A stretch of 64,000 nt of DNA from Gammaproteobacteria bacterium. Lineage in GTDB: Bacteria; Pseudomonadota; Gammaproteobacteria; Steroidobacterales; Steroidobacteraceae. Under the pieces are notes generated by a model that saw only the letters and a list, made by a program, of their open reading frames with translations, searched no databases and was not told where the DNA came from. The stretch is taken from positions 1 through 64,000 of the forward strand of contig JAQGOF010000018.1 of NCBI GenBank assembly GCA_028293745.1. The letters run 5' to 3'. Of this stretch, positions 60,887 to 64,000 are shown in pieces. Each line of letters opens with the position of its first letter. The first letter of the stretch is position 1. The position numbers and the translations under genes are program-made.

Positions 60887-61702
60887 ATGGATATTCCGTC
60901 AACCTCGATTCCCGAACTCGTCGAAGGAACTGCTCCAGACAGACCCTTGGCCGCTCTAGAGCAGCTGGCGATCCTCGGACGATACGACACCGACCAGTGC
61001 GTGTATCACTGCAACGATTCGATCGAACACTGGTACCGGGTAGTGAGGGGCGCGGCGCGTAGCAGTGCATTGAGCGATGATGGGCGCCGATACATCGTGG
61101 ACTTCGTCTTTCCGGGCGATCTGTTCGGATTTTGCGGTCAGCGTGCGCGGCACTTCTGCGTTGAAGCCATCGTCTCAGGGACGCTCATCGCTCGCTATCC
61201 TCGCGACCGTGCGGAGAAACTCGCAGATTGTAATCCGCAGATTGCACGGAACATCCGCCAGGCCGCGTTCGAGTCGATTGCCCGAATGCAGAAGCGCACC
61301 GCCATACTCGGGCGGGCCAGCGCGCTGGAAAAGGTCAGCGGGTTTCTGCTGGAGATGTCGGATCGAGGTGCTGCCGCTGCGACTGGCACTGTATTCCTGC
61401 CCATGCCGCGGTACGACATCGCTGATTACCTCGCAATGGCTGTCGAGACCGTGAGTCGCACTCTGACGGAATTGCGCACTCGTCGCACGATCGTCTTTCG
61501 CGACCCACGTCATGTATCTATTTGCGACCGTGGCGCGTTGGAACACTTCGCGAGCGGCCTGATCGATCCGCAACGGCAACCAGCCACCAGGCGCGAGCAG
61601 CGAACCCACGAAGATTTGTCCCGATCGCTGCCCCAGCCAGTGATCAGTTCCTCCCGGACCGCAACCCCAAAAGTGCAGAGCGGCGAGCAGCGCTGCAGCT
61701 GA
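60887..61702 (+). CDS. Crp/Fnr family transcriptional regulator, FixK-like
   Basis: A 271-residue regulator with a sensor barrel (DSIEHWYRVVRGAAR, FVFPGDLFGF), a dimer helix and a C-terminal HTH of the Fnr type (PRYDIADYLAMAVETVSRTLTELRT). The N-terminus has no Cys cluster for iron-sulfur binding, so it is closer to FixK than to Fnr. A polar tail of about 50 residues follows the HTH. Fnr-like boxes lie upstream of it and of the acyl-CoA ligase gene. The ATG at 60887 is the only suitable start. Confidence 0.9.
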   Translation: MDIPSTSIPELVEGTAPDRPLAALEQLAILGRYDTDQCVYHCNDSIEHWYRVVRGAARSSALSDDGRRYIVDFVFPGDLFGFCGQRARHFCVEAIVSGTLIARYPRDRAEKLADCNPQIARNIRQAAFESIARMQKRTAILGRASALEKVSGFLLEMSDRGAAAATGTVFLPMPRYDIADYLAMAVETVSRTLTELRTRRTIVFRDPRHVSICDRGALEHFASGLIDPQRQPATRREQRTHEDLSRSLPQPVISSSRTATPKVQSGEQRCS

Positions 61703-61786
61703 CGAGAGCTTTAGGCTTAAAATATCTCGGGTCGGGCTGATTTGCAACAGCCCGCTTGCCCGTTTCGGGGCCCAGATTCTTGACAA

Positions 61787-61800
61787 TTAAAATAAGTCAG
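61787..61800. promoter_or_regulatory. Second Fnr/Crp-like box, before the acyl-CoA ligase gene
   Basis: TTAAAATAAGTCAG shares 11 of 14 bases with the box at 60805. It overlaps a TTGACA hexamer region (61780-61785) and lies 15 bp before the ATG at 61816, a position suited to repression. Confidence 0.35.
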
Positions 61801-61815
61801 GGTTACGGTAACGCG

Positions 61816-63486
61816 ATGTCAAACTTCATACCGACAGTCCAGGGCACGGTATACGAAGCCTTGCGTCGCTCGGCCGTCAACCACGAGCACAACGACTTCC
61901 TGTGCATCGAGTCGCAGGCGGCGGCGCGCTACGCCCTCCAGGCGCGCTCGTATTCGTACGGACAGGCCGCCACCGAAGTGGAACGTCTCAGGGACGTCTA
62001 TGCCGCGGCGGGCCTCGGACACGGTCACCGCGCTGGTTTGCTGCTCGAAAATCGGCCGATGTTCTTCTTCCATTGGCTGGCGCTGAATGCACTAGGCGTT
62101 TCGGTCGTCCCCATCAATCCGGAGTGGCGCAGGGCGGAATTGGAATACCTCCTTGATCATTCGGAGGTCTGCGTTGCCGTCGTGCCGTCCGCGCGCGCGG
62201 ATGAGTTGGTTTCCGCCGCCCGCAGCATACAGCGTGTGGTCCGTGTCACGGGCCCGGATTTGTCAGGGTTGACGGACGTCCCATGTCCGCCGCCGCACGC
62301 CGAAAGCGCTCCAGAGGTGGAAACCGAGTGCGCGCTTCTCTACACATCGGGTACGACGGGCAGGCCCAAAGGCTGCGTGCTTTCGAATGAATACTTCCTC
62401 TGGGCAGGGACGTGGTACGCCCAGATCGGGGGCCTTTGCGATGTCAGGCCGGGTGTTGAGCGGCTCATTACGCCGTTGCCGACGAGCCATATGAACGCGA
62501 TGGCGTGCTCCACGATGGCGATGCTGCTCACCGGAGGTTGCATCGTGCCGTTGGACCGCTTTCATCCGACTACATGGTGGCGGAGCGTCCGCGAATCGCA
62601 GGCGACCATCATCCATTACCTGGGTGTCATGCCTGCCATGTTGTTGGGAGCGGCCGCCGACGAGCGCGACCGCGACCATCAGGTTCGATTCGGATTTGGA
62701 GCGGGCGTCAACCCCAGACTCCACGCAGCCTTCGAGAGCCGGTTCGGATTTCCGCTCCTCGAGGCATGGGCGATGACCGAAACGGGCGCTGGAGCCGTGA
62801 TGATTGCGAACGGGGAGCCGCGCAAGGTGGGCACAGCCTGCTTTGGGAAGGCTGAGCCGCGCATCGAGTATCGGGTGGTGAATGAGCAGGATGAGGCAGT
62901 TCCGCCGGGACACCCTGGAGAGCTGCTCGTCCGGTCCGCAGGGCCCGACTCACGGTTTGGCTTCTTTCGCGAGTACCTGAAGGATCCCGAGGCGACCGCG
63001 CAGGCGTGGGAGGGGGGTTACTTTCACACCGGCGATATCGTCCGGCTCGATGAGGAGGGCGACTTTCACTTCGTCGATCGCAAGAAGAACGTTATCCGCC
63101 GCAGCGGCGAAAACATATCTGCGGTGGAGGTCGAGAGCGTTCTTCTTCAACATCCGGAGGTCGCCAGCGTCGGCGTGACCGCCGTGCCTGACGACGTACG
63201 GGGGGACGAAGTGATGGCATGTATCGTGCCCAGAGTGATGCCAAGCGACGCCGCGCGGGCCTCATTCGCCCGGGACGTGATGGATTTCTGCCTCGCCAGG
63301 CTCGCGTATTTCAAGGCGCCGGGCTACCTGGCTTTCTGCGATCGGCTGCCGCTCACACCAACCGAGAAGATCCAGCGGGGCGAGCTCAAAAACCTCGCCC
63401 GGGCGTTGCTCGGCGATCCGGGGTGTGTAGACCTGCGCGCATTCAAGAAGCGTAGCGGCGCCGCCATTCATGAGTCCGGCTCATAG
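61816..63486 (+). CDS. AMP-dependent acyl-CoA synthetase/ligase
   Basis: A 556-residue ANL-superfamily enzyme that activates a carboxylic acid with ATP and forms the CoA thioester. Motifs: P-loop LLYTSGTTGRPKGC, the aromatic/ACP-type core WAMTETGAG (A5), YFHTGDIVRLDEEG (A7), DRKKNVIRRSGENIS (A8) and the catalytic Lys in LTPTEKIQRGEL (A10). All are intact. It resembles crotonobetaine/carnitine- or aryl-acid CoA ligases, but the substrate pocket cannot be read by eye. The ATG at 61816 follows a Crp/Fnr-like box; the frame from 61756 precedes it. It is the likely target of the upstream regulator. Confidence 0.92.
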   Translation: MSNFIPTVQGTVYEALRRSAVNHEHNDFLCIESQAAARYALQARSYSYGQAATEVERLRDVYAAAGLGHGHRAGLLLENRPMFFFHWLALNALGVSVVPINPEWRRAELEYLLDHSEVCVAVVPSARADELVSAARSIQRVVRVTGPDLSGLTDVPCPPPHAESAPEVETECALLYTSGTTGRPKGCVLSNEYFLWAGTWYAQIGGLCDVRPGVERLITPLPTSHMNAMACSTMAMLLTGGCIVPLDRFHPTTWWRSVRESQATIIHYLGVMPAMLLGAAADERDRDHQVRFGFGAGVNPRLHAAFESRFGFPLLEAWAMTETGAGAVMIANGEPRKVGTACFGKAEPRIEYRVVNEQDEAVPPGHPGELLVRSAGPDSRFGFFREYLKDPEATAQAWEGGYFHTGDIVRLDEEGDFHFVDRKKNVIRRSGENISAVEVESVLLQHPEVASVGVTAVPDDVRGDEVMACIVPRVMPSDAARASFARDVMDFCLARLAYFKAPGYLAFCDRLPLTPTEKIQRGELKNLARALLGDPGCVDLRAFKKRSGAAIHESGS

Positions 63487-63529
63487 CTCCCATCGGCCTG
63501 GGCTGCATGGGAATGAGCTTCGAGTGGGA

Positions 63530-63985
63530 TCATTCATTGCCGTCTCCCTGCATCTGCAATAGGCCCGAGAGGTCGAGGGTAGCGACGGGCTTCAGAAGAT
63601 AGCGTTCGAAGCCGGCCACACGAGCCAGCTCGCGGCCTGCGTGCTCGCGGCTGGACGTCAGCGCAATCAATCGCAAGTCACGGCTCTTTGCGTGCTCACG
63701 CAACAACCGCGCGACTTCGTAGCCACTCATATCCAGCAGATTGAGCTCGAGCAGGGCCACGGAGGGCTGAAACTCGGCTGCGATGGCTAGCGCCGCATGC
63801 CCGGAGTAGGCGACGCGAGTCTCCGAGTAGCCCGACGCATGCAGCATGAGCTCCAGTGAATCCGACGAGCTGATATCGTCGTCGACGATCAGGATTCTCA
63901 CCGGCTCGTTGGAGAGCATCGACTGTCCGCCTTCATCTTCCCGAGTGTCCAGCTGCTGCCCAGCCTTTTCATACAGAGGCAGCAT
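63530..63985 (-). CDS. Receiver-domain protein with Glu at the phospho-acceptor site (may extend beyond window)
   Basis: A receiver domain: acidic pocket in ILIVDDDISSSDSL, switch Thr in LIALTSS and Lys in YLLKPVA. The position of the phospho-acceptor Asp is Glu (LLELNLLDMSGYEV, residue 80 from the ATG at 63985), which in other receivers mimics or prevents phosphorylation. The internal ATG at 63919 would start right before the receiver (MLSNEPVRILIVDDD) and fits a stand-alone protein, while the frame stays open to the window edge, so it could be the end of a larger protein. It is convergent with the ligase gene. Confidence 0.85.
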   Translation of the reverse strand: MLPLYEKAGQQLDTREDEGGQSMLSNEPVRILIVDDDISSSDSLELMLHASGYSETRVAYSGHAALAIAAEFQPSVALLELNLLDMSGYEVARLLREHAKSRDLRLIALTSSREHAGRELARVAGFERYLLKPVATLDLSGLLQMQGDGNE

Positions 63986-64000
63986 CTGCGCGCTGCCGCC

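Noticed and set aside
60432-60959. 175-codon plus-strand frame before the Crp/Fnr gene
   Set aside because: Arg/Cys-rich, no ribosome-binding site, overlaps the regulator's start in another frame.
1-64000. tRNA, rRNA, integrase or complete insertion sequence
   Set aside because: None was recognised on either strand by reading; a covariance-model or profile search would be needed to exclude a tRNA in a short gap.

Overview
The window is GC-rich and densely coded on both strands, with short gaps and many 1-4 base gene overlaps. The gene content suggests a free-living aerobic gammaproteobacterium of the Xanthomonadales/Nevskiales/Steroidobacter type: a TonB-dependent receptor of the Xanthomonas/Caulobacter type, many GGDEF/EAL and receiver proteins, apolipoprotein N-acyltransferase, Crp/Fnr regulators, and an oxidative non-phosphorylating sugar pathway. 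That placement is inferred from gene families only. I saw no rRNA, tRNA, CRISPR array, integrase or complete insertion sequence.

Layout. 0-5.7 kb: the end of a sugar-acid catabolic cluster resembling the L-fucose/L-rhamnose oxidation pathway (aldehyde dehydrogenase, lactonase-type amidohydrolase, aldo/keto reductase, L-lactate dehydrogenase), then an exported M19 dipeptidase. 5.8-8.6 kb: a membrane PAS-GGDEF-EAL protein. 8.7-12.2 kb (minus): a coupled operon DUF4331 - HupE/UreJ permease - 68-residue membrane protein - DUF4198, probably metal related. 12.3-19.8 kb: housekeeping and orphan genes, including lnt, a GNAT acetyltransferase, a PP2C-type phosphatase and an unusual TrhO-RluA fusion for RNA modification.

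20-34 kb is a signalling island: a sensorless histidine kinase with a single-domain receiver, two paralogous receiver proteins (one with a dead GGDEF and an intact EAL, one with a HisKA_3 kinase), a NarL-type regulator, a receiver-GGDEF-EAL gene broken by an internal deletion, a receiver-kinase, a TonB receptor and a large TPR-PAS hybrid kinase. 34-43 kb: a flavin oxidoreductase resembling spermidine dehydrogenase, an M48 lipoprotein protease, a TetR regulator, a glycosyltransferase remnant, an ECF sigma/anti-sigma/ABC exporter operon with a perfect 20-bp palindrome, and a DUF2182-DUF1326 pair. 43.7-45.8 kb: a protein ending in a complete seven-bladed PLL-type lectin propeller. 46-48.3 kb: a Crp/Fnr regulator, a truncated kinase and a pentapeptide-repeat protein.

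48.4-53.8 kb holds a second HupE locus: a membrane-anchored PpiC-type protein and three HupE-related permeases, all with overlapping start and stop codons, divergent from an exported PHP-type metal-dependent hydrolase. The rest carries a 2OG-Fe(II) oxygenase-like protein, a giant MFS/spermidine-synthase-like protein, an aldo/keto reductase, two truncated genes in a decayed stretch, a Crp/Fnr regulator next to an acyl-CoA ligase (both preceded by a similar 14-bp box), and a receiver in which the phospho-acceptor Asp is Glu. The best candidates for something undescribed are the two HupE loci, the lectin-propeller protein with its unassigned front domain, and the TrhO-RluA fusion. A second theme is gene decay: six truncated or internally deleted genes lie among intact ones.
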